From NCBI GenBank assembly GCA_001466705.2, contig LATX02000244.1, positions 248,001 through 312,000 of the forward strand: a stretch of DNA of 64,000 nucleotides, read 5' to 3'. This document shows, piece after piece, positions 22,970-35,547 of the stretch; positions within the stretch are counted from its first letter, which is position 1; the number at the start of each line of letters is the position of its first letter. The notes beneath the pieces are model-generated. The model was given only the letters and a program-made list of their open reading frames with translations. It was not told where the DNA came from and did not search any database. A program made the position numbers and the translations under genes. The stretch is from Moniliophthora roreri (taxonomy: Eukaryota; Basidiomycota; Agaricomycetes; Agaricales; Marasmiaceae).

Positions 22970-25900
22970 TCACCCAAAAGTTTCTCCATCGGCAAGTGTT
23001 TTGAGAGGTGTTCCTCTTGCGTCAGCACCGGATAAGTGAACCTACAAGAATGAAACTAAGAGTCGTCGAGAGCACGTCGGGAAGGAAGTCTCACTGTGTT
23101 CCCCCACCACTTCTGGATGGTATCTCGTCCTATCTGTAAGCGATTGTTAGAATCGTTACTTTTTTGAACCATGGAGACCCACATGTCCATTCTTCGGATA
23201 TTGCAGTCTCGAATGTACATAAGTTCCACATCGAGGTTTATGAAAATGAGATGAAACTTACGCAAAGTATATCACGATAATTGCGACAGCCGTACCGGAA
23301 TCCAATGCCGCCGACAAGACATCTGGTGAGGCGTCAGGTTAGGCTCGATCAGCGTTTCTTCAACTTACAATTGTACTTGGTCCACCAGGAAAAGTGTCGC
23401 CGTCGAACATAATATTGGAATATGAACCCCGTGACGCTGAACTGAAATGAGCACCGACGTCACTAAATGAGGGTTGCACAGGACACTCACGCCCAGGGTA
23501 CGAAGTTCAATGCAGTTGCAGGTGGTAGTAGGTTGGTGCCTGCGAACAGAACAGGACTGCATCGAAGTTCAGTAAGCACCAATGGTTAAGTCACTAAAAC
23601 AGCTCACAGGCTGTAAACGATGGAATAATGTAAGGTCAGGGACAGAGCGAGAGACTGAAAGACATACTGGATATACTTCATGAAGGAATTTGGATATTTC
23701 TTGCTGATGAAATAAGGTATCCAGGGTGCAATTGCTCCTATAAGGAAGAAGTAGACAAGAGCTACGGAGAAGTAGCGTTTCAAGGCTGTTCCTTCTAAGG
23801 TTCCTAGCGCAAGACTCACGATAATATGTGCTTCCTTTCGAGAACATCCGACGAGGACCAATAACACCTTGAGAGCGGTTAAAGTTGCAATTGAGTCGAT
23901 TAAATCAATGACAAACCCCACTATAGAGAATCATCAGTTGAATATTCATCAAAAGCAACAAAGGTCCTGAACGCACTATAACGGACGAAACACCAAATAC
24001 TTCTGCGTGTGGGCATTTAAACCTGAGAGCCAATATCAGCGGTTGCCGACGGCTGCTAGTAGACGTGCTCACCCATTGGGCTGATCTTGTTCACACATCT
24101 TCCTGATTAGGTTCAGGTAACATGAGAGAAATGTCACTTCTAAAAGAGCGAATGACCGACGGTATATGCTCGAACATCCAAACCTGAACACCAAGCTGCG
24201 TTGTCCCTGCAATGACTGTGCCTATAACCTGCGCCCAAAACATTTGCCTTGGAGGGACCTTCATGTAATGACCGAGCTTGAGGTCCGAAGTAAACGTCAA
24301 GGCTTGGGCCATAGACTGAGACTGGTCAGCATTTCCTTCAAGGGGTATAGATGATGACGCCTTACGATGTATCCCCAAGTCTTGAACATCATCATGGTAA
24401 TGGGCCGACCAGGCAAAACATACCTAAGTAGGTCTTGTTAGAGAGCTGCGCCTTCCCGTTCAGACCTCGGAACATACCCGATAATCAACTCCGTTATTAC
24501 ACTGTATCATAATCAGCTGGATTCATTCGCTGAACGAAGGGTTTTTACTCACTTTAATGCAATATCTTGGTTCGTGATGGCTTGAACTATCCCAACTGGG
24601 ATGACATAGACAAACGCTACGGGATGATTTAGACCCGGCTCGATAAAAATAGGGTGCAGGTGAGACGTACCGATCACAAGCGCGAGTAGCAGCGCCCAAA
24701 CAGGCATTTGGCTATCGGAATGGGATTATTATTATTAGAATAAATCCAAGTTCTGCAAGGGAACCGCACGTTGGCCATAGTTCTATACTGAATACACCAA
24801 AACCGAAGAAAGTCACGAATATGGTGTAGTACCACCAGTCAGGAACTAACGATGATGTCAGTGAAGATCATAGCGAGCTTCAAAGCTGACCTTTACCTTG
24901 AGGATACCTCGACATTAGACGAGCGTGCACGTCCGGTTGCTCCTGCAAGGACCGACGGGCTTGATTCCATATCTGTCTCCGGTAGTATATAAACGCATGC
25001 GAGAGTGTCGCTTCAAGATTAAGTAAGTCAATCTGCAGTTATATCAAGGACTGGACTCACCAGTAATTGTCGCAAAGGATAACCTTGAATAAAATTAGAC
25101 TCGGGTAGTTCGGGCCATAGTATGAGCGATCGTACCCATAAGATATAGCGAAAGTCGTTCTAGAACGCCGTCAGTGTAATATTGGCGGAGAGGAAGAAGC
25201 AACATACGACAGATATAAAGGACTATAATTTTCATATGCCTTGGCATCTAGCTTCATCTGAGGCCGGTCGAGTATTTGGGTCACATTGTAAAATTGGAAC
25301 AGGTTGTTGTATGCACGACTCGACAATATCCTGTCGTGCAAGGCTTTTTTGAGTGCCCGACTTTACCAATAAATTGAGATTCACTCACGGCATATATTGG
25401 CCATACCATACGTTGCTAAACTAATGAGTCGTCAGAACCATATTATTGGCAAAAGACGGAAAACGTGCATATAGTATCGGCGCCAAAATCCCTGCAAAGA
25501 TATGAGGCCGTGTTTTCTCCTTTCAGGACCGGAAGACTTACAGTAAAAGAAAACAAATCCAATAATTATGTTCATTTGCGCCCACCCTATATGAAAGTTC
25601 ACCCGGAGTCAGAGGATTGCCGCTAACGGAGAGGATACGGCGAACATGGAGTGACCAATGGAGATCCAATGAATCTGTAACAATCAATCAAGTGAAACTG
25701 TCGGCGGAAGAATGGCAGCAAGAGTATGAGGCCACGTACGCAATTTGATTCCAGTCGAATGTCAGTATGGAGAAACCCTAATGAAAGCGATGCATAAAGA
25801 TGCCGACCAAGAAATTATAGGCAATCTTACCAGTCCATTCGTGTACCTAGACGACGTTAAACACTCGCAGAAAATAAGTATAGCAATAGTATAAACTTAC

Positions 25901-27307
25901 CCAAATAGCTGTGCAACAACTGTGTGACAGTGGAGATCAGTCATCGTTTGCGCCACAGGCACATGTCAATCGTTCTCACCAGGATTTTCAGGCCAGATCC
26001 ACGTAACCCAAGAGAAATACGAGAGGGCTTGGACTAAATCGGTTCCTTATCAGACCCTGCATGGCGTTTGATGCTGAGAGGACGCACAAAGATAGCCGGG
26101 GAAAAAGACTGGTTTCTCAAGTTAGCTGGTAATTAGAGAGACAGAAAGGGCACGTACACCATGCGAATGCACACAAGAATGCACACCAGAAGTACCTTTC
26201 GCGCGTCATTCCCCCACGTTCACCGACGCCGGTATAGTGTTCGGAATGCAGTGTATTGAACAACGCGCATATCACCAGGTTGGCAGGCCATATCATTGAA
26301 GGCGGGTCGACTAAGATACGTCGACATATGCCGCCGATGGAGAAACCTATTAATTGTGTGGACATGACTAATAGCCACTGGTCTAACCGATAAGGCATGT
26401 CAGATGCGCTCCCTGTACGACAAATATAAAGAAGACAAATATACTCACAGCTAAAGTTCCAGACTTGGTGATAATACACGCGTTGGACCACGACTATATC
26501 GACCGCATAGGCAGAGGTAGCGCCTACAGATGCCTAGACTAAATTTTTAGACGTGCCATTTCCCAGGTGGTAACATAAAGGCAAACCATGACCTGTGTAT
26601 TGAGTGAGTGACAAGCGGGATGACATTAATGGCGACCTTACAGTAATTAACACATGCTCTTTGATGGAGAATGGTCCAGGGTTGAGTTCGAAACCAAACA
26701 GCGTCCAGTTTCTAGGGATATAGGCTGCTGCTGCACGGCCGACTGGGTACGAGATAAGCTGAGCCACAATACTGGTCACACTGAGTGAAGGATATCGAAA
26801 GATGAAAAATTGATTGAGACCAGGAATCAGAATGGCCCAGATGACGCCAATGACCCACGCTCGGACCGTCGCTACTGGCATAAGAGGATCGTCCGTGTTG
26901 GCCACAGCGGATCGGACTTCCGGGTAAGGACTGTCATCTTCAATGTCATCGGCGTCGTCGTCCCAGTTTGGGTCTTCAAAGTAAGAGAGGTCCTGAACGC
27001 AAGTTGAGCTATAAGAATATAGTTGAATGCAAACACTACTCACACCCATGTGAGTTGCTTTTTCATGTAGTTTGGGATTAGAATAAGTGTTGGAAGGCAA
27101 CGTCTGGGGCTCACAAGCTTTTTCTGACTGAAAATCTATCTCCTTCATAGAGTCTGACTCTTCGTACGAACTCTGTCCCGCTGAATCTTCATCTACCCTC
27201 GACGCCTCTGGTATTGCTTGCATTCGTAACGTATATCGTCCCGTTGTCGTAAACTGTGGGTTATCTGTGCTCATAGTGAGCCAGGGTGGAGGATAGGCGT
27301 CGGCCAC
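22970..27307 (-). CDS. OPT-family oligopeptide transporter
   Basis: Proton-coupled plasma-membrane importer of small peptides (the OPT family also includes glutathione and metal-chelate transporters). The N-terminal region is polar and acidic (WDDDADDIEDDSPYPEVRSA). Then come the characteristic first spans: TVRAWVIGVIWAILIPGLNQ, FFIFRYPSLSVTSIVAQLIS, YPVGRAAAAYIPR and FGFELNPGPFSIKEHVLI, where NPGPF-x-KEH is diagnostic for OPT. Later exons give GFSIGGICRRILVDPPSMIW, PANLVICALFNTLHS, FPGYL joined to FQALSYFSWVTWIWP, VVAQLFG, and further spans. The C-terminus is HLSGADARGTPLKTLADGET, stop at 22970-22972. About 20 very short exons, all joins GT-AG where checked. Start at 27307; a second Met at 27274 (MSTDNPQF) is possible. 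Confidence 0.9.
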
Positions 27308-28375
27308 AGAGAAATGTGGGCGCTGAAGTCGTCGAGATAGTAAGAGGTAGCCAAGAAATATCAGTTGGTATCATTGCTTGATGACTGGCCTTGATGCAGC
27401 TAATTTCGTGCCTCGCTCGGAATGATCCCCGGCTTTACATACAAGCCCGTAAGATAAGGCCCGCGGTTCCGGACCATGCCCTCCTCGATGAACCATATGA
27501 CTATCCACTGAACTTAGTTATATCCACCAGGACAACAAGGTTACATCCCTGGGCTTCAGGCGCGTCAAAAGACTCAACCGTAACCGCTGTCTAGCAGTAC
27601 TACTTCCCGACTTCGGTAAACCTCGGATGAGCTTACATATCAGCAGCTCTTGCTTATCAGCACCCTTTGCTCAGCCACAAAAAAAAAAAACTGCACTGGT
27701 GCTGGGCTGTGATCCGACAGGCATTTGGCCGGCTAGAGCCTTGGCTAGAGCACCGCTAGACCAATTGTACCGCATACTGACGGGATCTATAGACCCTACC
27801 ACTGTTACTACTTATACCAAGCCCTACCCTTGACGACTATCCTAAAGAACTGACGCAAGGGGTGAATCGAATCTAGGGCATGGCTGGGCACGTACAGACG
27901 ACGATAAAAATCCGTTCAACCTCATCTGTTCATCTCACCCAGACCTCACCTCGCCCAAAACACCTGATTTCATTCCAAGATCATTATGTAGATGCATGCC
28001 TACGTCACTTTGCACTCAAACAATGTCTGGAAAGGAAATGACGTCGAACCTAAAGCTTGAAACCTGGGTGCCGGCGTCGCGTCGCGTTATGAGGCTCAAG
28101 GATGTCAAATTTTAGTATGCCTTCAGAGATCTACTGAAAATCGTGGGTCCTAACCGCGCTAATAGGACTTATTTCATTTGGGATCCTCATTAGCTAGCAA
28201 CCTGCCAACTCAATGTTGCTATCTAAGTATTTCAACAAACCCCTATCGATGTGAATCCATTCTTGACTTGACTCAGACAGCTTTCGCGAAATGAATAAAA
28301 GCCGTCTGCTCCAAGCCAACAAACCACTGGCACCTAGTAAACTCGATCCAACATATCAACTGAACGATTTCAACC
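27308..28375. other. Intergenic, about 1.1 kb
   Basis: OPT upstream region, an A homopolymer at about 27678-27690, and the promoter of the next gene with ATAAAAG near 28296. No supported gene. Confidence 0.45.
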
Positions 28376-29148
28376 ATGTCGAACATTCTGTTCAACTACA
28401 CACCCACCATGATCATCGCAATCGTTAATACGTTTTCTATGGCATTCATTACTGGGTTCATCTTTTTCGTAGGCTGTCTTCCTGTTTCTCGTTTTGATGG
28501 CGCTCATACCTAACTGCGACAGACACTTTTGGGCCTCGTGGCGTTCATTTCCTGGCTACGACATGACCTTCAATCACGGCAAGCTCAGCAAATCGTCGAT
28601 GCGCTTGCTTACGCTCCGGAAGTGAAGAAGCAGACGGCCTGTGACACGCCCTTCATCATCGAAGTCTCCGAATCTGACATCGAAGAGTCTCTGTCTCTTC
28701 ACCCTACTCCTTCCGAGTCTTTCTCTACCTCTTCAGACATGAGTAGCCGAAGCAGGTTGAGGAAGGTCAAATTCTTTGGGAGAAACATGGAAGAAGCCAC
28801 TCAAAGTGAGTGGCATTGCTCTCCCTATCATCCTTCCCGTGTCATATCCTTTTTCCAGGCATGAAGAAGCTATCTCACAGAATTTCTCGGTCTGTGAGAC
28901 CAGCGCTTGGCCGCACTTCGACGTTATCGAAGCAAACTACTACTATACTGACTATCAACGGCGTGTCCACCTCGTCTAAATGTCTCAAGGCACTTCGTAG
29001 TGTTTGCAAGGTCAAAAAGTCGTCCTCGGCTACGAAAATGGTCAGAGATATCCCTAATGGGCATTGCAAGCAGATTCACCTATCCGAGGAAATGCTCGGC
29101 ATGTCTCGTCCATTATCGTCCAATCATGCTATCTGTACTGGTTGGTGA
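28376..29148 (+). CDS. Small single- or double-span membrane protein, hypothetical
   Basis: Not recognised. Three exons, 28376-28468, 28523-28805 and 28859-29148, reassemble in frame. The N-terminus MSNILFNYTPTMIIAIVNTF continues through one long hydrophobic region (AFITGFIFF then TLLGLVAFISWL). Next come a polar region with acidic and Ser clusters (EVSESDIEESLSLHPTPSES) and a basic Ser/Lys-rich C-terminal half (KKLSHRISRSVRPALGRTST). The same promoter style as the gene at 21978 (a TATA-like ATAAAAG about 80 bp upstream) supports expression. No catalytic motif seen. Confidence 0.5.
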
Positions 29149-29784
29149 TGTCGATACAATTTGGCGAGATACCCGCTCTGAGTAGATAGAGGATTCATGC
29201 GACCCCAATGATATTCACTCCACGCGCTTTTTGCGAATCTAAGTAGGCAACTTGATTTTTGGGTCTAAGGTGATCATTTGAGGAGCGCATGGAAGTATTG
29301 TCGCCCGCGGGGACCGACTCGCCAGGGACTTCCACGGCTTTAAGGTGATGCTAAACGCTGGACACTTGCGCTCAGGAGAAACCGGCTAGCGACAATCACT
29401 GTTGAGCCACCGGGATAAATTATAAGAGGTTTCCGGAGGATTTTACATTTTTGCTGTTGGAGATATGTTCGATTCGGTTAGCCAATAGAAGGGCGTGGGA
29501 CTGAGTTGCTGTTCTCACCTTCGACCCTTGCTCTGCTCATCGTTCCGCTCGTTGACGGGACACAACTTCGACGCCGCCACTGACGACGAGCTCAGCCGCG
29601 TCATATATGTCCGTAGCTGCTACACGCTTATACTAAAATCGAATTCCGAAAAGGATCTGTGTCCGCTTGGAGGGACATTATCTAGTTTGGGTGCAAGTCG
29701 CGGTGAGTCGTTAGGTTTCTGGTGCTCTGTCCATGTCAGGCTAAACTGATCTTTGGTTCTGTAGGATGACTGCATCTCTCTATA
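29149..29784. other. Intergenic upstream of the PPR-like gene
   Basis: Promoter and 5' leader of the next gene; nothing else supported. Confidence 0.45.
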
Positions 29785-31593
29785 TTGATGCTCAGAGCGT
29801 TTTCGCTGGGCTCGATCACCCAAGTCCAACGTCAACGTCTACCTCCACAATTTTCATGGAGACTTTGCAAGTACAGTGTCGTCGGCGTCGGAAGAGTCAG
29901 AGACCTGCCTCCTCATCATCGCAGTCAGAATGGGCCTGTGCAGGAGGACTCTGTACGCGAGGTCGCTGGAGTGCAGAAGCAGGAACAGAAACAGAAACCC
30001 CAAGTTCTCGATGTCCAAAAATCACACCGAAAATACGACGACACCGAACCAGACATGGGCATAGACCAGGGCCAGCATTACGTTCTCACCCGACCACCTT
30101 TTATCACCGGAAAGTCCTGGTATCGACTCCCAATTCGTCCCCTTTATGGCGGAAAATTCAGATTTGGGAACAAGTTTCTCAGTTTCGACCCATACACAGG
30201 GAAGGAAAATTCGAACGGGGACGAGAGAGAAGCATTATATTATCACCTCCTCCACATCATTGCTAACACCCAAGATCACGACAAGGCTTATAACGCGTAC
30301 ACTACTCTGCTCAAGCTATCTCATTCTCACCCTTCTCACAAAAAACAACCGAAAATCCCGTATGCTCATCTACACCGTCTCCTTCGCCTCATTGTACAAC
30401 ACAGACCCAAAACCCGCTCCCAGTTCCTGTGTCTGCTCTCTGTTATGTCAACAATACACTCTTCCGGCGGGAAGTTACAGACATGGGAATGGAACGCGTT
30501 GATTTCGCATGCCGGGACTGGCTGGCGAAGAGCCCGAGCCGAGGACTGGCGTATGGCATTGGATACATACGATGATATGACGAACGGTTCTCCTCCAGGC
30601 GCTTCGTTCAGTCCTTCTGATTACGCATCTGTTCCTTCCCCACACCCCGACGAGAACACCCAAGCACCCGAACCAGACCTATTCACATACAACACCCTCC
30701 TCTCTATCGCCACTAAAACCCTATATGGGCGTGCCGTCAAGCGGTCTGCTTCCTTGCTCACCAATGCTGGTTTCACGCCCGACCGTGTAACCTATCTGTC
30801 CATGATGAACTTTTGGATTGGGGTACGTAAGCTCGCTGGAGTGCGTAGCAACCTTTTGGAAATGCGTGCCCAAGGGTTCGAGTTGGGCCTGGACGGCGTG
30901 AACGAGTGTATCTGGGGGTATAGCCAGTGCGGCAGATTAGATATCGTCAGAAAGATCTACGACGCCTTGCGTACAAATGTGGTCGGAGACTCAGTATCGG
31001 GTGAGGAGCAGGAGGTACTGGAAAACGAGGGTATCCATATTCCATCAGAGATGGTACCCAACGAAGTGACATATACGGCCACAATACAGAGTATGGCATA
31101 TCATGGGGATTTGGATTCGGCGTTGAGGATATTCATGGATATGCTTCACTCTGATAACACGGAGTTTGCAGCTCCCATGGTAGCGAAAGGAGAATACGGA
31201 AAGTATGCACCTACTTCTGCGGTTTTCAGGGCGTTGTTCTTGGGGTTTGCGAGGCATGGACACGCGGATAGAGAAGGAGAAGGTTGGAGCCTGAGAAATT
31301 TAGAAGGGATTTATGGGACGTTTATAGGGCTGGAAGAGGCCATTGGGCTGTCGCAATGGACAGTATATTGGGTTTTAGGGGCTTTTGACAAGTGCTCGGG
31401 GCATGATGTGCTAATGCTGCGACGGATTTGGAAAGAGCTAGAGGAGAGGGAACAGAGTTTCGGAGGACCACAAAATCGTCTGAGAGCGTTGAGGGAAGTA
31501 GTGTTCCAGGAGGACATGGAAGAGGCTAAGAGATATTTAGAGGAGGTGGGATTCAGGGTAAGGGGACATCAGTGGGGTAATGTGTCGTGGTAG
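29785..31593 (+). CDS. Pentatricopeptide-repeat-like mitochondrial protein
   Basis: A single 602-codon exon. The N-terminus (MMLRAFSLGSITQVQRQRLP) is basic and Ser-rich, as in mitochondrial presequences. The body is helical, with recognisable PPR units: DLFTYNTLLSIATKTLYGRA, GFTPDRVTYLSMMNFWIGV, ECIWGYSQCGRLDIVRKIYD and VPNEVTYTATIQSMAYHGDL, the last followed by DSALRIFMDMLHS. PPR proteins bind organellar RNA for processing or translation; the target cannot be deduced. Several other Met codons exist nearby; 29785 gives the longest frame with a presequence-like start. It is convergent with the AMMECR1 gene, with stops 51 bp apart. Confidence 0.75.
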   Translation: MMLRAFSLGSITQVQRQRLPPQFSWRLCKYSVVGVGRVRDLPPHHRSQNGPVQEDSVREVAGVQKQEQKQKPQVLDVQKSHRKYDDTEPDMGIDQGQHYVLTRPPFITGKSWYRLPIRPLYGGKFRFGNKFLSFDPYTGKENSNGDEREALYYHLLHIIANTQDHDKAYNAYTTLLKLSHSHPSHKKQPKIPYAHLHRLLRLIVQHRPKTRSQFLCLLSVMSTIHSSGGKLQTWEWNALISHAGTGWRRARAEDWRMALDTYDDMTNGSPPGASFSPSDYASVPSPHPDENTQAPEPDLFTYNTLLSIATKTLYGRAVKRSASLLTNAGFTPDRVTYLSMMNFWIGVRKLAGVRSNLLEMRAQGFELGLDGVNECIWGYSQCGRLDIVRKIYDALRTNVVGDSVSGEEQEVLENEGIHIPSEMVPNEVTYTATIQSMAYHGDLDSALRIFMDMLHSDNTEFAAPMVAKGEYGKYAPTSAVFRALFLGFARHGHADREGEGWSLRNLEGIYGTFIGLEEAIGLSQWTVYWVLGAFDKCSGHDVLMLRRIWKELEEREQSFGGPQNRLRALREVVFQEDMEEAKRYLEEVGFRVRGHQWGNVSW

Positions 31594-31644
31594 GCCTTCC
31601 GGGTATATTGTACATTCACTTTAGATTTATACCTTTACGTTGCA

Positions 31645-32406
31645 TTATACATTGTCTTCTATCTCTGCCTCCCTTCGCTGCCTCCACTCTAGATACTCTG
31701 CCCAAGTCACAGAATATTGGCTACTCTGATACCTCCGCAACTTGACACTCCGCCTAATATCCTCCGTGATCAGACCGTTCCAGCCTGCCTTCTGAATTGC
31801 ACTGTCAATCGCCTCCTGCTTGTCCCAGCCTTGTTCAGGCATCACATCGGGCAAGTACGTTGCAGTGAGTTGCTTCTTTCTCCCTAAAGACGGCAATGAC
31901 AACAATGACTGACTCGACAACGGCGACGGTGCAGAACTGTTTATCGTCGACGGATGTGGGAAGCTGATGTATATTCCATGCTTCCCAATCTCCCAGTCAA
32001 GGTAAGATTGAGCGTCTTCGAAATTGATCAGGAGAGATACGGCACATTCGAGCGATTCGAATTCGGATTGTTGGATGGGGCGAAATCGATTATCGCGAAA
32101 GGCACTAATTAAGGCGTATTCTGGGAGCCCAGTATGCAAGGAAAGAGGATCGAAGGAGCCAATGCAGCCCCGAAGACGCTTGGCGTTGCCACGAGAGGAT
32201 AGTTTGTTCCATGTCACGAAGAGGGGGCTGCGTAACAATGCTGTTAAAAAATACTGGTTACCACCTCAAGTGTCTAATTTCACTCACTATTCATCATCAG
32301 AGAACGTGGGGTCTATAGGAGTAGCCGAAGGAATGAGAGAACAGTACAGAGCGTCGAATGCATGGAAGCAATGCTCGGGGAGGCAGTCCTCGTTCTTCGT
32401 GCTCAT
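31645..32406 (-). CDS. AMMECR1-domain protein
   Basis: Member of the conserved AMMECR1 family; molecular function is not established. Exon 1 from ATG 32406 reads MSTKNEDCLPEHCFHAFDAL then YCSLIPSATPIDPTFSDDE. It splices to YPLFVTWNKLSSRGNAKRLR and GCIGSFDPLSLHTGLPEYAL, the family's hallmark LRGCIGTF-type motif. ISAFRDNRFRPIQQSEFESL and KHGIYISFPH follow, then a Ser/Pro insertion, KKQLTATYLPDVMPEQGW, and a C-terminal helix ending RRQREAEIEDNV-like at 31645. The acceptor (GCAG before CCCCTC) was chosen over the nearer AACAG because only it restores YPLFVTW. Confidence 0.9.
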
Positions 32407-33026
32407 CGAGGAACAAGGAAGAGTCGAATAAGCGCCCTTATTCCACATGCTGACCAGGACAAACTCGGACTTGTACCACCACGGTACCGGTCGAACAACT
32501 GTCTGCGTCTAGCTCAGATATCAAACTACTGGGCATTCCAGCATCCGAGTACGTGTTTTGAAATGCAACATCCATCCTAGGATCTTTTTCGCGTTATTGT
32601 CGTGGTCTCACAGTCAAGCGTGAACAGTTGCGACCATGTGTCCTCCATACTGTCATCCAATGTACTCAATCTTCTACGCTGACCACTCTCTTCGATGTCG
32701 CCTTTACGAAAGAAAAAACACGGCCGATTCATTCTCATCGAAATCACTGCGTAATCATTTTACGCTCGGCGTCAACCTTTTACATCCCACTGGGCGGTGG
32801 GAATTCAACTTGCTCGTCTTCCATTATGCTCATGTTCATCTGAATGATCAGTGTTCATAAAGCGCTGTCAAGCTCTGTTCCGCCTCCGTCCTCTTCAGGC
32901 ACCAGTTAACTACCTGTGATCTGGGGCAAGCCGTCTTTTTTTGCGCTTGCAATCTTGTCGGAGCCATTGGTAACCAACTTGCACCTATATAATTAGTGTC
33001 CTACGAGAAGTAATCCTTTCTATCGA
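32407..33026. other. Intergenic
   Basis: Upstream of AMMECR1 and of the GH95 relict. TATATAAT near 32985 may be the old promoter of the relict. No gene supported. Confidence 0.4.
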
Positions 33027-35547
33027 ATGTCAATCCAAACGATATTAGTTCTGCTGGGCCTCATACCGGGCGTTTGGCATGCGGAGGTAAGAGCTTCACA
33101 CTTTTTCCTTCGTTCTAGGTCTCATCTTCTTCACAATCGACGTTCATGTGGCTTGACAAGTCCGCAGTAAGCCAACGCCGTCTTTAAGCTACGCACATTT
33201 ACTCATGTCTGTTTATCAGCCATTCTGTTAGGCAATGGACGTCTGGGTGCCGAAATCATGGGGAAGCATCCCACGGAGACTATTTTCCTCAATGAAGTAG
33301 ATCTTTCAACCACCTTACACGCCGGGTCTGACAACTGTCAAAGGGTCATATATGGTCGAGCTCACTCAACAACCCTGCCAACAGGAAATGTCCTGGTGCA
33401 CTCCCAGGCATTCGTGGTTTAATATTTCCCTGTATTTACTCCCAAATCCAGGCAAGGGAATTACGTTGAAGCTCGATCGCGTGTCGACGCACATGGGTAA
33501 CCCCACTTCTCAATAGATATTCCAGAGTTCGTTCCAGACTTTATTTGCCTTTTTCATCTGCTTACAACAAGGGACAGCTGCTGGAAGCCTCGATCTTGCG
33601 TTCGCTTTTGGTAGTGCAAGTAACCTGAACCACAGTCTCGGTCTCACTACGGCAGTCGCGAGAACCACCTATAAGGCGGGCGGTGTGCAGTACAGTCGAG
33701 AAGCGTTCGCCAGTCACCCCGAAAATGTCATTGTGTATCGCATAACGGCCAACTAGGTGGGAGAGGCTGGATTCACAGTTTCTTTCAAGACACCAATGGC
33801 TAGTCCTGCGAGCATATCATCCTCGTCTTCTGAACTACGATTCTGACGATATTGGACACTCTTACTTCGCCTCGAACAACATTAGATTATGAACGCCGGA
33901 GATCAGAGCAAGCGCGGCCTCTCTGGTGTCATCAAATACGTCGCTCGATGAACAGAGATCACCATCAAAACCGGTTCTGTCAGTGCCTCCGATAATACCC
34001 TGGTGGTTTCTGGTGCAGACGAGGTCCTGCTTGTCATTACAATTGACACCAAAGTGTCTGAGAACCTCCATTCAAAAGTTTCCTCCATGTTGAGTGCAGT
34101 AAGAGGAAAGACTTTGGATCAGTCGAGGATGAACCATTTAACCGATTATCAAGCGTTGTTTGGAAGAGTTAGCATTTCTTTAGGTAGGTGAGTCGGGGTT
34201 GCCTGTGTTGTCGCTCGGGGTGTCTAATGATAACCGTCAGGAACACCGTCACATTACATGCATCAAATGACCAACACGAAAGAATCTTCTTGGAGGTGCT
34301 GACGTACGACCTCTATGCGCAGTATGAGAGATCTCTATTGCATCGTCCCGAAAGACAGAGCCAGCCAACTTGCAGAGTATCTGGAATGAAGGAACTGACC
34401 CAGCATGGGGAAGGTACGTGTTGTTTTCATGTTGCTCCTCTTCTTTTTTAATTCAATGCAAATATACGTTAAACATCAACCAACAGACAGGTGGTCTGAT
34501 TCTCACTTTGGCGATTGAAATTAGGACAATATATTTCCAGAAGAATTCATGGCTCGCCGAACCCCTCAACATTGCAGAAACACTCGACCCCCTCTGGAAT
34601 ATGCTCTCCGAAATGGCTGAACGTGGTCAACAGCTTACTTCAGATCACTACGACACCAGTTGAACGCGGTTGGATTGCACACCGCAACACCGGGCTTTGG
34701 CGTGATTCTGCACTCATCGATGGAGCTGTCTATGGCATGTGGTCCACTTCCATTCCCTGGCTTCTTCAGAACCTCTGAGAAGACTACGCTTATGCGCCTG
34801 ACAATCTCGATTGGGTAAAGAACGTCCACGTATCCGCTGAAGAAGGGTTCTGCGGAGTTCCATCTGGATTTCTTGGTACCAGCACCGCAGAACGTGGAAT
34901 CACAGAGATATATAGGTCCGGAGAACAAGCTTCCTGGGGGTACTTTGCTGATTTATGGTAAGCTTTCCAAGGCAATTATTGGATACAACTTGTATAGGCA
35001 CAACTATCGATAACACATCAGCCCTACTATTTTGCTTTCATAGATACTGGCTTTTACGATACCAAAGGCTACTTCGAGACTCTTTAGTTCAGTGGTGCGA
35101 TGGCTGTTTGCAGAGATGATTCACCAAAGTCATAACGGCAATACTCCCCGCTATCCCATCTTCGTTGGAAACAAGGAAAGTGTCAGGATTGCGTGGTCGA
35201 ACAGTGCTCTGACCTCTGCGACTCTCAAGAGCACCTCGGCAAATTTGATAGGGTCAGATAACATGGAGTTGCGATCAACTTGACCTTGCAAACTGACTTT
35301 GGGAGTTCTGCACTAACCACTACGACTAAGACGGATGGCGGTACGATGCCGACTGACCCGCCATGTTCTGGTAGTACCGCCACGTATTGGGGGCAGTGTG
35401 GTGGCCTTGGATGGACGGAACCGACAGGTATGTCTTTTTGGGCGTTGTTCTATAAGTACTGCGATCTGACTAGTGCTTCTTTGCCTAGTTTGTGAGTCTC
35501 CGTATACCTGCACGGCACAGAACCTGTATTACTCTCAGTGCGGCTGA
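33027..35547 (+). pseudogene. Decayed GH95 (alpha-fucosidase/galactosidase type) glycoside hydrolase with C-terminal CBM1
   Basis: Starts with an intact signal peptide (MSIQTILVLLGLIPGVWHAE). Fragments follow GH95 order: LGNGRLGAEIMG then ETIFLNE; GVQYSREAFASHPENVIVYR; DTKVSENLHSKVSSML; DYQALFGRVSISLG; EVLTYDLYAQYERSLL; NLQSIWNEGTDPAWG; WLAEPLNIAETLDPLW; RGWIAHRNTGLWRDSALIDG; and YGMWSTSIPWLLQNL. In-frame stops interrupt it: TAG 33754-33756, TGA 33949-33951, and TGA 34776-34778 at the position of a conserved Trp in HLWEHY-type sequences. There are also frameshifts, e.g. before NLQSIW. A well-preserved CBM1 module (TYWGQCGGLGWTEPT, intron, VCESPYTCTAQNLYYSQCG) closes it at 35545-35547. In a working gene it would debranch plant polysaccharide outside the cell. 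Confidence 0.85.
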
